Translations under genes and position numbers: made by a program
From: Haloferax litoreum
GTDB lineage: Archaea > Halobacteriota > Halobacteria > Halobacteriales > Haloferacaceae
Assembly: GCF_009674605.1 (NCBI RefSeq)
Contig: NZ_WKJO01000001.1
Span: forward strand, 2,356,001-2,420,000
Direction of reading: 5' to 3'
DNA: 64,000 bases
The notes under the pieces: model-generated
Database searches by the model: none
What the model saw: only the letters and a program-made list of their open reading frames with translations
Told to the model about the DNA's origin: nothing
In this document: positions 43,302-52,875 of the stretch, in pieces
Layout of the letters: every line of letters starts with the position of its first letter
How positions within the stretch are numbered: the stretch's first letter is position 1

Positions 43302-44161
43302 GCAACGACGAAGTCGGCACCGGCGTCGTCCTCGGGGAGACCGACGAGCGACTACTCGACCGACTCGCGGCGTTCTCCTCCGAGCAGACGGGCCTCGCGG
43401 CCGCCGGTTTCGCTGGCTTCCTCGCCATCTGGTACGTCGCGGCGCTGTTCCAACCGACCTACCTCCTCCCGTCGCCCGTCGAAGTCGCCGCGGCGTTCGT
43501 CACCGAACTCACCGCGCCGGCGACGCTCGGGATTCCGTTCACCGGCGTCGAACTTCCGGCGACGCGACTGCTCGCGAAACTCGTCCAGAGTCTCTATCAC
43601 TACGTCCCGGGTCTCCTTATCGGGACGACGCTCGGCATCACCGCCGGTATCGCCATGGGATGGAACGACCGCGTCGATAGCGTGTTCACGCCCGTGACGC
43701 GCATCCTCCGACCGATTCCGCCGCTTGCGTGGATTGGTTTCGCGGTCATCTGGCTCGGCGTCAACCACCGCGGTGCGACGTTCATCGTCGCCATCGGGTC
43801 GTTCTGGATTAACTTCTACAGCGCCTACGGCGGCGTCGAAGGCGTCTCGAACGACCTCAAGGAAGTCGCCGCGACGCTCGGCGTCGACGACGACCTGACC
43901 ATGATTCGGAAGGTCGTCGTTCCGGCCGCCAGTCCGTCTATCATGACCGGTATACGGACGAGTATCGGCCAGTGTTGGATGATTGTCGTCGCGGCCGAAC
44001 TCATCGTCGGTGTCGGCGTCGGCTACGAGATTCTCAACACGGCACAGAACCTCGCGATGGACGTGTCTGTCGCCTACATGCTCGTCATCAGCCTCGTCTT
44101 CCTCGTGAGTGATGGCCTCTTCCGCCGGGTCGAACGGCGGGTACTGGAGTGGAGAGCATGA
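43298..44161 (+). CDS. ABC transporter permease (SsuC/TauC-like)
   Basis: A 287-residue inner-membrane permease with about six helices and the EAA loop that contacts the ATPase (LKEVAATLGVDDDLTMIRKVVVPAASPSIMTGIRTSIGQCWMIV). The N-terminus adds one helix with an acidic lead. It starts in the four-base overlap ATGA at the end of the binding-protein gene and ends in ATGA at the ATPase start, so the three genes are a strict operon. Substrate as for the transporter as a whole. Confidence 0.92.
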   Translation: MSNDEVGTGVVLGETDERLLDRLAAFSSEQTGLAAAGFAGFLAIWYVAALFQPTYLLPSPVEVAAAFVTELTAPATLGIPFTGVELPATRLLAKLVQSLYHYVPGLLIGTTLGITAGIAMGWNDRVDSVFTPVTRILRPIPPLAWIGFAVIWLGVNHRGATFIVAIGSFWINFYSAYGGVEGVSNDLKEVAATLGVDDDLTMIRKVVVPAASPSIMTGIRTSIGQCWMIVVAAELIVGVGVGYEILNTAQNLAMDVSVAYMLVISLVFLVSDGLFRRVERRVLEWRA

Positions 44162-44922
44162 GTGAACAACTGCACGCTGAGACGACTGTCGCAGTCGAAT
44201 CGCTCGGCAAGACCTACGAATCCGACCGCCGAACCGTCGAAGCACTCGCCGACGTGGACTTCACCGTCGACGAAGGCGAGTTCGTCTGTATCGTCGGTCC
44301 ATCTGGCTGTGGCAAGACGACGCTGTTCCGCGTCATCGCGGGCCTCGAAGAGGCGACGACTGGTGCGGTGAAACTCGGCGGCGACCCTGTAACTGGTCCC
44401 GGCACCGACCGCGGGATGGTCTTCCAGGAGTACGGCCTGTTCCCGTGGCGAACCGTCGCCGAAAACGTCGCCTTCGGCCTCGAAGAGCAGGGCGTGGAGG
44501 AACCAACGCGCTCGGCCCGCGTCGACGAGATGCTCCGTCTCGTCGGCCTCGACGGCTTCGCCGACGCCTACCCGAGGGAACTCTCCGGCGGGATGAAACA
44601 ACGCGTCGGCATCGCTCGCGCCCTCGCCGTGGACCCCGAACTCCTCCTCATGGACGAACCGTTCGGTGCGGTGGACGCGCAGACCCGCGACATGCTCCAC
44701 GGCGAACTCCTCGACATCTGGGCGGAGACGGACAAGACCGTCCTCTTCGTCACTCACGACGTGGAGGAGGCCGTCACGCTCGCCGACCGCGTGGTCGTCA
44801 TGGCCGCGAATCCGGGCCGCGTCCGCGAAATCGTCAGTGTCGATATCGAGCGTCCGCGGGAGCGAACCGACCCCGTGTTCGCAGAGTACGTCGAGCGGAT
44901 TCGTGGACTCATCGGGGAGTGA
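44158..44922 (+). CDS. ABC transporter ATP-binding protein (SsuB/TauB-like)
   Basis: A 254-residue ATPase. Walker A is GPSGCGKTT, signature is LSGGMKQRVGIARAL, Walker B is LLLMDEPFG and the switch His is in VTHDVEEAV. The N-terminal part matches ATPases of nitrate/sulfonate/taurine importers. It energises import with the two preceding genes. I use the ATG at 44158 that overlaps the permease stop rather than an upstream in-frame Met. The gene is convergent with a very small minus-strand gene at 44929. Confidence 0.94.
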   Translation: MSEQLHAETTVAVESLGKTYESDRRTVEALADVDFTVDEGEFVCIVGPSGCGKTTLFRVIAGLEEATTGAVKLGGDPVTGPGTDRGMVFQEYGLFPWRTVAENVAFGLEEQGVEEPTRSARVDEMLRLVGLDGFADAYPRELSGGMKQRVGIARALAVDPELLLMDEPFGAVDAQTRDMLHGELLDIWAETDKTVLFVTHDVEEAVTLADRVVVMAANPGRVREIVSVDIERPRERTDPVFAEYVERIRGLIGE

Positions 44923-44928
44923 GTGCCC

Positions 44929-45078
44929 TTACTCGCGCGCCTCGCGCAGTTCGTCTACCGCGGCGTCGATGACCGACAGCGTCGCGTCGGCGTCCACGTA
45001 TCCCTTCTCGTACTCCGACATCGCGCTGTTGTAGTCGCTGAGGAACTGTGCCACTGCGTCGTCCAGTTCGTCGCTCAT
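44929..45078 (-). CDS. Candidate 49-residue acidic protein
   Basis: A 50-codon frame from ATG 45078 to TAA 44929. The predicted protein has the segment DAVAQFLSDYNSAMSEYEKG and ends DAAVDELREARE; it is helical, acidic and has GC-rich third positions. A TATA-like TTCAAATCA lies about 30 bases before the ATG. It lies seven bases after the ATPase stop on the other strand. No family recognised. The composition is fully haloarchaeal, which makes it more likely than chance. Confidence 0.6.
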   Translation of the reverse strand: MSDELDDAVAQFLSDYNSAMSEYEKGYVDADATLSVIDAAVDELREARE

Positions 45079-45198
45079 ACACGTCCGTTGTCCCGCCATC
45101 TGATTTGAACCTTCGGCACGTGGACGAAGCGACGACCTGCTCCGGCAATCCGGGCCCGGACCGTCGATTTATCACCACGCCTCGCCAACGCGCCGGTA

Positions 45199-46551
45199 GT
45201 GACGACACTCCGCTTCGAGGACGGGACTGTCCACATTGCGACCGAGGACGAACGGGTCGGTGCCGCACTCGCCGGTCTGCCGAGCGTCGAATCCGACCCG
45301 CGGAGCGGTGGCTACAGAGCGCCCGCGATGCAGTACGCCGCGATTCGTGACGCCATCGAGGCGGTCGGAATCGACCCCGACGACCGAATCGGAACCGGCG
45401 ACGACCTCTCGCTGTCGACCGCCTACGACCTCCGCGAGTACCAGCAAGCGGCCCTCGACGCGTGGCTCGACGCCGGCAGTCGCGGCGTGGTCGAACTCCC
45501 CACGGGCGCGGGGAAGACAGTCCTCGCCGTCGGTGCGATGGTCGCGCACTCGGTGCCGACGCTCGTCGTCGTCCCGACCATCGACCTACAGGACCAGTGG
45601 ATACGCGAACTCGAAACCGAGTTCGACGTGCCAGTCGGCCGGTTCGGCGGCGGCGAGCAACGACAGGAGGCTATCACGGTTTCGACGTACGACTCGGCGT
45701 ACCTCCGTGCCGACGCCGTCGGCGGCGACTTCGGACTCGTCGTCTTCGACGAGGTTCACCACCTCGGCGGCGAAGGGTATCAGGACATTCCGCGCTTCCT
45801 CACGGCACCCGCGCGACTCGGCCTGACGGCGACGTTCGAGCGACCTGACGGCGCACACGAACGCGTGGCGGAACTCGTCGGCCCGCGAGTCTACCACCTC
45901 GACGTGGACGACTTGGCTGGCGAGCACCTCGCCGACTACGAAGTCCGCCGAATCGAGGTCGAACTCACGTCCGAGGAACGCGAGACGTACGACGAGGCGC
46001 AATCGACCTTCGTGAACTACCTGAAGTCGTCTGGGCTGTCGATGCAGTCGGGGAGCGACTACCAGAAACTCGTAATGCGTTCGGGGAACGACCCGCGGGC
46101 ACGGGAGGCCCTCCTCGCCAAGCAACGTGCCCGCGACGTGATGATGAACTCCGACGCGAAGGTGGACAAACTGGGCCGACTGCTCGCACGCCACCGCGAC
46201 GACCGAGTCATCATCTTCACCGCTTCGACGGACCTCGTCTACCGAATCGCGCGGCGATTCCTCGTCCCGCCAATCACGAGCGAGACCGGAACCAAAGAAC
46301 GCAGAGAGATACTCGCTCGCTTCCGCGACGGCACCTACGACACCGTCGTCGCGGCCAACGTCCTCGACGAAGGGGTAGACGTGCCCGACGCGAACGTCGG
46401 AATCCTCCTCTCCGGGTCAGGGTCGGAACGCGAGTTCACCCAGCGACTCGGTCGGATTCTCCGCCCGAAGGCCGACGACTCGACGGCGTTGCTCTACGAA
46501 CTCGTGAGCGTCGAGACGGCCGAAGAACGGGTCGCAGACCGGCGACGGTAG
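45199..46551 (+). CDS. rad25: XPB/Rad25-like DNA helicase
   Basis: A 450-residue superfamily 2 helicase. After an N-terminal damage-recognition-like domain (about 1-75) come motif I (VVELPTGAGKTVLAV), motif Ia, motif II (FGLVVFDEVHHLGG), motif III (GLTATFERPDG), an insert with the thumb-like region, and helicase domain 2 with motif IV (VIIFTASTDLVYRIA), motif V (VVAANVLDEGVDVPDANV) and motif VI (SEREFTQRLGRILRP). Archaeal XPB unwinds DNA in repair. In many archaea it works with the nuclease Bax1, which here is encoded about 0.55 kb downstream. The start at 45199 (GTG) begins at the conserved N-terminus. Confidence 0.92.
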   Translation: MTTLRFEDGTVHIATEDERVGAALAGLPSVESDPRSGGYRAPAMQYAAIRDAIEAVGIDPDDRIGTGDDLSLSTAYDLREYQQAALDAWLDAGSRGVVELPTGAGKTVLAVGAMVAHSVPTLVVVPTIDLQDQWIRELETEFDVPVGRFGGGEQRQEAITVSTYDSAYLRADAVGGDFGLVVFDEVHHLGGEGYQDIPRFLTAPARLGLTATFERPDGAHERVAELVGPRVYHLDVDDLAGEHLADYEVRRIEVELTSEERETYDEAQSTFVNYLKSSGLSMQSGSDYQKLVMRSGNDPRAREALLAKQRARDVMMNSDAKVDKLGRLLARHRDDRVIIFTASTDLVYRIARRFLVPPITSETGTKERREILARFRDGTYDTVVAANVLDEGVDVPDANVGILLSGSGSEREFTQRLGRILRPKADDSTALLYELVSVETAEERVADRRR

Positions 46552-46586
46552 GATGAGATGGTTGATGGTTGGCAGGGGACGGCAGC

Positions 46587-46979
46587 CTAGACCAGTGATA
46601 CGTCTATCTCGCCGTTGCTGACGAAGGCGTCGTACTCGACGTCGAACTCGACACTGTAGGGTGTGGTCTCACCCGACGGAACCGTCACCCCGACGTCCTG
46701 AATCGACTCGGTCCCATCGACGACGATTCGGACTCGAACCGTCGCGACCCGTTCGGACCCCGAGTCGTTGACAACCTCACCGAAGACGCGGAGACGGCCA
46801 TCGTCGGTGGCCTCGAAGTCGAAGTTCGCGATGCGGACGGGTGGCACCTCCGGTGTGTTCCGCGGTTCACCGGCGGGTGCCTCCGGTGGGTTCCGCGGCC
46901 CCGTCGCGTTCGGGAGTCCGCTCAAACACCCCGACGAGAGACCGACTGCGACCAGTCCGAGGAGGCGTCGTCGCTCCAT
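46587..46979 (-). CDS. Small lipoprotein with FxLYD-like domain
   Basis: A 130-residue protein. Signal MERRRLLGLVAVGLSSGC with lipobox Cys, then a Pro/Asn-rich repeat (NPPEAPAGEPRNTPEVPPV), then a beta domain (IANFDFEATDDGRLRVFGEVVNDSGSERVATVRVRIVVDGTE) resembling FxLYD domains. Anchored outside the cell. The ATG at 46979 is chosen because the signal begins there. It lies on the opposite strand between the helicase and Bax1 genes. Confidence 0.75.
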   Translation of the reverse strand: MERRRLLGLVAVGLSSGCLSGLPNATGPRNPPEAPAGEPRNTPEVPPVRIANFDFEATDDGRLRVFGEVVNDSGSERVATVRVRIVVDGTESIQDVGVTVPSGETTPYSVEFDVEYDAFVSNGEIDVSLV

Positions 46980-47105
46980 ACGCTCCGGTCCGGCGCGGGG
47001 GCCATGAACCTTGTCGTCCACGTCGGCGGGCGGGTCACCACTTCGAGACGACGGCCGGACCGGAGGCCCGAGGTGCTTTTGTCTCGCGCTCTCTACGTGT
47101 CGATA

Positions 47106-48608
47106 GTGCTGACGAAGGACCTGCTTCGGGTGTCACGCGCGGGTGGTGGGTATCACCCGCAGTTCGCCGGCAGAGGTGACCGACCACTCGCCGCGAAGAC
47201 CATCGGCGTCTTCCAGCGTCACGTCGGTGACTCGCGGGCCAGTCTCGACGATTCACTCGCGGCGCTCGAATCGGAGGCCGACGACTTCAAACTCGCCAGA
47301 GGGTTCGCGTCGCTCCTCGACCGCGAGGCGGTGTTCGGGACTGACGCGCCGCTTCCACCGGTTCGCGCCCGACGCGCCGCGTTCGAGGCAGCGATGGCGA
47401 CTGGTGGCGTGACGACGCCCGAGGAACGCGACACTGCGCTCGACCGTGCGGCGTCGACACTCGGGTCGACTGCCGAAGTGGTCGATTCGTCGCTCACCGC
47501 CGACCGTGAGGTCGAACAGGTTCTCACCGACTTCGACCCGCGATGGACGCCGGACGAGTTGCTGGTGCAATACAACTTATCGCTCGCCCAGACCGCGCTC
47601 TTCGACGCCACCGAGGTTCGCGTCCGTAGTTCGGACCCGAAAGCGCTGGTCTCCGCAGTCAAGCGCTTGCGACTGATGTACGAGATTCGGAAGACCGACG
47701 CCGGCCGCGAAGTCGTCGTCACCGGCCCTGACGCGCTGTTTCAGCGAACCCGACGCTACGGAACCGCCTTTGCGCGTCTGCTTCGGTCTGTCGCGAGCGC
47801 GGGCGAGTGGCGTCTGACGGCGACTATCGACGACAGAGGCCGCGAACGCGAGATGGTCCTCACGAGCGACGACGTGTCGGTTCCGGGCGTCGAACCGATG
47901 GCCGAACCCGGATTCGACAGCGACGTGGAGTCCGACTTCGCCGCCCGCTTCCGTGGTCTCGACTTCGACTGGCGACTCGTCAGGGAACCCGAACCGCTGG
48001 AGACCGGAACGAGCGTGATGATTCCCGACTTCGCCTTCGAGTACGAGTACGGCGACTTCCGCGTGTTCTTCGAAATAATGGGCTTTTGGACACCGGAGTA
48101 CGTGGAAAAGAAGTTACGACAACTCGCCGACGTGGAGGACGTTGAACTCGTCGTCGCCGTGGACGAATCGCTCGGTGTCGGCGAGGAAATCGCCGCCCGC
48201 GACCACCGCGTCGTTCCGTATTCGGGGTCCGTACGTGTGAAAGACGTCGCAGATGTCCTTCGAGATTACGAGGCGGACCTCGTCGCCGATGCGGCGTCGT
48301 CGCTCCCGGCGGAACTCACACCAGACGCGGACGTGGTGTCGCTCGCGGACCTCGCTGCGAGGCACGGTGTTGCCGTCGACGCCCTCGACGACGTGGTGTT
48401 TCCTGACCACGAACTCGTCGGGCGGACGTTGGTCAGGCCGTCCGTCCTCGACTCGGTCGCTGCTGCGGTCGAGCCGGGAACGTCCCTCTCCGAGGCTGAA
48501 TCTGTGCTCGACGAGTGGGGTCTCGACGACGCGAGCGCAGTCCTCTCTCGACTCGGCTATCGTGTCGAGTGGGAGGGACTGACCGGCGGGACGCTCCGCG
48601 AGAAGTGA
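47106..48608 (+). CDS. bax1: Bax1-like nuclease (DUF790), partner of XPB
   Basis: A 500-residue DUF790 protein starting with GTG (MLTKDLLRVSRAGGGYHPQF). The nuclease-like core is visible as TSVMIPDFAFEYEYGDFRVFFEIMGFWTPEYVEKKLRQL, a PD-(D/E)xK-type arrangement, after an N-terminal helical region. Archaeal Bax1 binds XPB and acts as a structure-specific nuclease in nucleotide-excision-like repair; the co-location with the helicase here supports that. The GTG start gives the expected N-terminus; an upstream extension would run through the lipoprotein gene region. C-terminal 100 residues are variable. Confidence 0.85.
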   Translation: MLTKDLLRVSRAGGGYHPQFAGRGDRPLAAKTIGVFQRHVGDSRASLDDSLAALESEADDFKLARGFASLLDREAVFGTDAPLPPVRARRAAFEAAMATGGVTTPEERDTALDRAASTLGSTAEVVDSSLTADREVEQVLTDFDPRWTPDELLVQYNLSLAQTALFDATEVRVRSSDPKALVSAVKRLRLMYEIRKTDAGREVVVTGPDALFQRTRRYGTAFARLLRSVASAGEWRLTATIDDRGREREMVLTSDDVSVPGVEPMAEPGFDSDVESDFAARFRGLDFDWRLVREPEPLETGTSVMIPDFAFEYEYGDFRVFFEIMGFWTPEYVEKKLRQLADVEDVELVVAVDESLGVGEEIAARDHRVVPYSGSVRVKDVADVLRDYEADLVADAASSLPAELTPDADVVSLADLAARHGVAVDALDDVVFPDHELVGRTLVRPSVLDSVAAAVEPGTSLSEAESVLDEWGLDDASAVLSRLGYRVEWEGLTGGTLREK

Positions 48609-48629
48609 GAAATCGAGGCGCAGAACCCG

Positions 48630-49166
48630 TCAGTCGAGTTTCTTCAGGTCTTCTTGGCGACCCTTCGGAACCGTCGAGCGGAGTTCGCCGTGGAGGTAGA
48701 GTCCGACGCCGAGCGGTTCGCGTTCACCGGCGAGTTCGTGGGCGGCGACGAGGTATCCCCAGTCGCCTTCCCACCAGTCGAGTTGTTGGTCGTGGCCGGC
48801 GACGAACGCCTTGGCCTCACCCGGACTGAGTTCGATGACGTTCTTCGTCGCGTCGCGGCAGAACCGCTGGACCGCGTTGGTCGATGGCTTCCAGTGTCGC
48901 TGTCGCGTTCGGAGGATACGCATCCCGAGGCCTTCGACCTGAATCGGGTCGACCATCTCGGCGGGGAACGCCCAAATCTTCCCTGCGCCTTTCTCCCAGA
49001 ACGTGTAGTGGTCGAACGTCTCCGGGTCGAGGCCGAAGCGCTCTTCCCACCAGTCGACGACTTCCTGTCGCGAGGGACGGCCTTCGACCACGCGGTCTTC
49101 CGGGGTCTCCGGGAGACGGTCGAACTGCTGGCCCCAGTTTTCGTCTTCGGCGGTTTCGTCTCTCAT
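48630..49166 (-). CDS. PUA-like RNA-binding protein coupled to the methyltransferase
   Basis: A 178-residue protein. Residues about 40-85 (EVVDWWEERFGLDPETFDHYTFWEKGAGKIWAFPAEM) and the C-terminal half (NAVQRFCRDATKNVIELSPGEAKAFVAGHDQ and the GYLVAAHELAGEREPLGVGLYLHGELRSTVPKGRQEDLKKLD end) resemble the RNA-binding C-terminal part of NOL1/NOP2/Sun methyltransferases. Its start overlaps the stop of the upstream methyltransferase by four bases. It probably supplies the RNA-binding domain in trans. Exact family name not certain. Confidence 0.72.
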   Translation of the reverse strand: MRDETAEDENWGQQFDRLPETPEDRVVEGRPSRQEVVDWWEERFGLDPETFDHYTFWEKGAGKIWAFPAEMVDPIQVEGLGMRILRTRQRHWKPSTNAVQRFCRDATKNVIELSPGEAKAFVAGHDQQLDWWEGDWGYLVAAHELAGEREPLGVGLYLHGELRSTVPKGRQEDLKKLD

Positions 49167-50104
49167 CCCTGCACCTCCAGTTTCGCGGTGAAGAACCCGC
49201 CCGTATCGTTCTGGTGGGGATAGACGCGGCGTGCCTTGGTGACCGAGGGGTCGTACTCGTCGTCTTCCCACTCCGTGACGCCCGGCGACGCTTCGAACGC
49301 GTCGGGAACGTCCCACTCGACGAGTTCGCAGTCTTCGCGTTCGAGGACGAAGTCGAGGACTGCTTCGTTCTCCTCGGGTGCGAACGTACACGTGGAGTAG
49401 ACGACGCTCCCCCCGGGTTTCGTCACCTGCACGGCGCGGCGAAGGATACCCTTCTGGATGCCGGCGACGCTCTGGACGTGGTTCATCGTCCACTCGTCCA
49501 GCACGTCGGGGTTCTTTCGGCATGTTCCCTCGCAGGAACAGGGGGCGTCTACGAGGACGCGGTCGAACTGGTCGAACGCGCCCGGTTTCTCGGGGTTCTG
49601 CTCGCCGAACGGTTTCATCGAGAAGTTACGCGCGTCCTGATTGGTCACGACCAGATTGGTCACCCCGAGTCGCTCGGCGTTGTGGCGGAGCGCCGAGAGT
49701 CGCCCGAGGTTGTTGTCGTTGCCGACGAGGACGCCCTCGTCGTTCATCATGGCGGCAATCTGGGTCGTCTTCGACCCCGGTGCCGCACAGGTGTCCCAGA
49801 CCCGTTCGCCCGGTTGTGGGTCGAGTGCGATGGCCGGAAGCGCCGACACTTCCTCTTGGCCGTGAAGCCATCCGTGGAAGTAGGGCCAGTTCGTCCCTGC
49901 CGTACTGTCTTCGAGTTTCAGGATACCGGGGTGCCAGTCCGTCTGTTCGTAGGCGACGCCCTCGTCGTCGAGGGCCTCGCGGGCACGCTCCACCGTGGTC
50001 TTGATGGTGTTGACCCGGACGACTGAGGGGAGAGGCCGCTCACAGGCCTCGAAAAATGCCTCCTCGTCGTCGACGAGTGGCGCGTACCGCTGGAGCGGGT
50101 TCAT
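49163..50104 (-). CDS. RsmB/NOP-family RNA m5C methyltransferase
   Basis: A 313-residue enzyme. It binds S-adenosylmethionine (WDTCAAPGSKTTQIAAMMNDEG) and has both catalytic Cys: in VLVDAPCSCEGTC and in VYSTCTFAPEENEAVL. An N-terminal RNA-binding segment (ACERPLPSVVRVNTIK) precedes the Rossmann domain. It methylates a cytosine at C5 in tRNA or rRNA; which RNA is not known. The C-terminus ends GGFFTAKLEVQG without the PUA-like tail, which is encoded by the next gene with a four-base overlap. ATG at 50104. Confidence 0.92.
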   Translation of the reverse strand: MNPLQRYAPLVDDEEAFFEACERPLPSVVRVNTIKTTVERAREALDDEGVAYEQTDWHPGILKLEDSTAGTNWPYFHGWLHGQEEVSALPAIALDPQPGERVWDTCAAPGSKTTQIAAMMNDEGVLVGNDNNLGRLSALRHNAERLGVTNLVVTNQDARNFSMKPFGEQNPEKPGAFDQFDRVLVDAPCSCEGTCRKNPDVLDEWTMNHVQSVAGIQKGILRRAVQVTKPGGSVVYSTCTFAPEENEAVLDFVLEREDCELVEWDVPDAFEASPGVTEWEDDEYDPSVTKARRVYPHQNDTGGFFTAKLEVQG

Positions 50105-50318
50105 ACAACTCGATTCTGTGGGGGCGCGTTTGTCGGTTTCGGAGTGGCGGGAACGCACCCGTGCCCGACGTGGATGCAAACCGTGGGGGGCACTCCCCGA
50201 AACATATCGGGTTATTTTCCCTGAAATGTCAATAACTGGCCTTTTAACGTCTCAAACGAGATAATTGGGAGATTACACTTATCTCTGATATTGTTAGTAA
50301 GTAGCACAGTTGGGTACT

Positions 50319-51905
50319 ATGAACGCGAATCAGACGGGGGCCGGTGATGGGGTGTTGATTACGAGCGAAAAACGACAGTCTGTGGACGGCAGGGCGCTCT
50401 GTGCCGAAATCGGCATCGACGACGCGGAAGTCGAGTGGCGAAAGGAGTTCACGGGGTTCACCGACGCGGACGCGGCACGCCTCGAAGCACTCTCCGAGAC
50501 GTTCGCCGACGTGGCCGAACCAGTCGTCGACGAGTTCTACGACACCATTCTGGCCGACGACGTGACGACGTCGATTCTCGACCGGTCCACGAAGTCCGTT
50601 GAGGCGCTCAAAGGGTCACAGCACGCCTACCTGTCAGACCTCACCGACGGCACGTACGGATGCGACTACTTCGAACAACGGGCGCGAATCGGGAAGATTC
50701 ACGACATGCTCGGTCTCGGGCCGAAAATCTACCTCGGTGCGTACTCGGTGTACTACGAGGGGCTTCTCGGGGCAATCGTCGAGGACGCCAAAGCCAAACT
50801 CGCCGATGCCGAGTCGGCCGATTCGCCGGAACAACCGTCGTTGAGAGCGCGGTTCACGGGGAAGAACGCCGCGACAACTGGAACGGCCGAGCGGGACGAC
50901 AACGAACTCACGCCCGAAGAGGCACTCGACGAGGTGTACGAGAACGTTATGTCCGTCCTCAAACTCGTCAATCTCGACCAGCAAGTCGCGATGGATACGT
51001 ACATCCACTCGTACAGTCGCCAAATCGAAGACGAACTCGACCGACGACAACGCGTCACGAAAAAGGTCAGAGAGACCGTCGACGAACTCTCCGAAGACGC
51101 TGAGAAGGTTACTGCACGTGCGGAGTCCATTCGCGAGTCCGCGACGGTGCAATCCGAGAGTACGCGGTCGGTCGCCGAGGAAGCGTCGTCGATGAGCGCG
51201 ACGGTCGAAGAGATTGCGGCGACGGCCACGGAAGTCGAGACGACGAGCGAACGCGCGGAGACGCTCGCTCGACACGGGCAAGAAGCGGCCAGTGAGGCAC
51301 TCGGTGCGATGGCGGAGGTCAGTACCGCCGCAGGCGGTGTCGCCGACGACGTCGACCAACTGCGAACCCGCGTGGACGAAATCGACGACGTCGTCGAGAT
51401 AATCACGGGCATCGCCGACCAGACCAACCTGCTCGCACTCAACGCCTCTATCGAGGCCGCACGCGCGGGCGATGCTGGAGAGGGGTTCGCCGTGGTCGCA
51501 GAAGAAGTCAAATCACTCGCCGAGGAGTCGAAAGCGCAGGTCGGCGAGATAGAGTCGGTCATCGGTCGGATTCAAGACGACACCGACGAGACGGCCGGGA
51601 ACATCGAACAGACCACGGTCAGATTAGACGAAGGAATCGACGAAGTCGAGTCGGCGATGGACAGTCTCGGTGAAATCGTCGCCGCCGTCGAAGACACCGC
51701 GGCGGGAATCCGCGAGGTGTCCGACGCGACGGACGAGCAGGCCACGTCGATGACCGAGATTACGAGTATGATGGACGAAGTCGCGTTGCGTGCGTCAGAG
51801 ATACGAGAGGAAGTCGCAGCCGTCTCTGACGCGAACCAGCGACAGGCCAGCCAAGTCCGTGCTATCGCGGAATCTGTCGAACGTCTCTCCGGCAACACAC
51901 GGTAG
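50319..51905 (+). CDS. hemAT: Globin-coupled aerotaxis transducer (HemAT)
   Basis: A 528-residue soluble methyl-accepting chemotaxis protein. An N-terminal sensor globin (about 40-170) binds heme; the likely proximal His is His128 in [24 protein letters not shown]. After a linker (180-260) the signalling domain follows with its hairpin tip [38 protein letters not shown], which contacts CheA/CheW. It senses oxygen and steers swimming. No membrane segment. No chemotaxis genes are nearby. The ATG at 50319 follows a TATA-like TTGTTAGTAAG at about 22 bases. AT-rich upstream sequence. Confidence 0.93.
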   Translation: MNANQTGAGDGVLITSEKRQSVDGRALCAEIGIDDAEVEWRKEFTGFTDADAARLEALSETFADVAEPVVDEFYDTILADDVTTSILDRSTKSVEALKGSQHAYLSDLTDGTYGCDYFEQRARIGKIHDMLGLGPKIYLGAYSVYYEGLLGAIVEDAKAKLADAESADSPEQPSLRARFTGKNAATTGTAERDDNELTPEEALDEVYENVMSVLKLVNLDQQVAMDTYIHSYSRQIEDELDRRQRVTKKVRETVDELSEDAEKVTARAESIRESATVQSESTRSVAEEASSMSATVEEIAATATEVETTSERAETLARHGQEAASEALGAMAEVSTAAGGVADDVDQLRTRVDEIDDVVEIITGIADQTNLLALNASIEAARAGDAGEGFAVVAEEVKSLAEESKAQVGEIESVIGRIQDDTDETAGNIEQTTVRLDEGIDEVESAMDSLGEIVAAVEDTAAGIREVSDATDEQATSMTEITSMMDEVALRASEIREEVAAVSDANQRQASQVRAIAESVERLSGNTR

Positions 51906-51989
51906 GACCGCCACTGAGGACATTCGTTCGATGTCACGTTGGTGCACACCCCCGTCGGATTTACCTCTCACCGGCGTTCATGTTCACTC

Positions 51990-52736
51990 ATGGCACGAAT
52001 ACGCGTCCTCGCCGAGGAAGTCACCGACCAACTGGAGTCACCGACGCTCGTCGAGGGACTCCCCGGTGTCGGCCTCGTCGGAAAGATTGCGGCGGACCAC
52101 CTCGTCGAGACGTTCGACATGACCCACTACGGTGACGTGTTCTGCGGTGGCGTCCCGAAAGTGGCGGTGTACATGGAAGGCTCTCCGACGCTCCATCCGC
52201 CGGTTCGCCTCTACGCAGATACCGACCGGGACCTGCTCGTCCTCCAGAGCGACATCCCGATTCGACCCGACTCGGCGACTGAACTCGCAACGTGTCTCGA
52301 GACGTGGTTCGACGAACTCGACGTGACGCCGATTTACCTCTCCGGTATCGCGCGAGAGAAGACCGAAGACGTGCCGGCGCTCTACGGCGTCGGGTCCGAC
52401 GGTGTGCTCCCGCGCCTGCAAGACGCGGACATCGGGACGCCGACCGAAACGGGTCTCGTCTCGGGGCCGACGGGTGCGATGCTGAGTCACGCCGTACAGT
52501 CGGGACGGCCTGCGCTCGCACTCGTCGTCGAATCCGACCCGCAGTTCCCCGACCCGGAGGCCGCCCGAATCATCATCAAACACGGCATCGAACCACTCAC
52601 GGGTATCGAGGTGCCGGTCGACGACCTCGTGGACAGTGCGACCGAGATTCGACAGGCGAAAGAGCAGTTGGCCAAGCGGATGCAACAGGCCGATGAAGAG
52701 AGTACGCAGGCGCGACCGCTGGGGATGTACCAGTAA
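51990..52736 (+). CDS. PAC2-family protein (proteasome assembly chaperone-like)
   Basis: A 248-residue PAC2-domain protein. It begins MARIRVLAEEVTDQLESPTLVEGLPGVGLVGKIAADHLVETF, has FCGGVPKVAVYMEG, a central YLSGIAREKTEDVPALYGVGSDG and GLVSGPTGAMLSHAV, and a short helical C-terminus (RQAKEQLAKRMQQADEE). In eukaryotes PAC2 helps assemble proteasomes; the archaeal role is unclear. The ATG at 51990 is the first good start. It is a lone gene, upstream of grpE by about 140 bases with a TATA box between. Confidence 0.9.
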   Translation: MARIRVLAEEVTDQLESPTLVEGLPGVGLVGKIAADHLVETFDMTHYGDVFCGGVPKVAVYMEGSPTLHPPVRLYADTDRDLLVLQSDIPIRPDSATELATCLETWFDELDVTPIYLSGIAREKTEDVPALYGVGSDGVLPRLQDADIGTPTETGLVSGPTGAMLSHAVQSGRPALALVVESDPQFPDPEAARIIIKHGIEPLTGIEVPVDDLVDSATEIRQAKEQLAKRMQQADEESTQARPLGMYQ

Positions 52737-52875
52737 CTGACGACGGTCTGTCCCAGTACCCGGCGGCGAGGTGTTCGAGGGGCCGACTCGCCGCCGCAAC
52801 TCACCCCAACAGTGAGAATGTTTCGGCCGGACGCCAGTCTACACTCTTAAGCCATATCAGGCACTTTTCCCGCCC

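Noticed and set aside
45090-45115. GGTTCAAATC on the minus strand resembling a tRNA T-arm
   Set aside because: No cloverleaf fits; the sequence instead serves as the upstream AT-rich element of the 49-residue gene.
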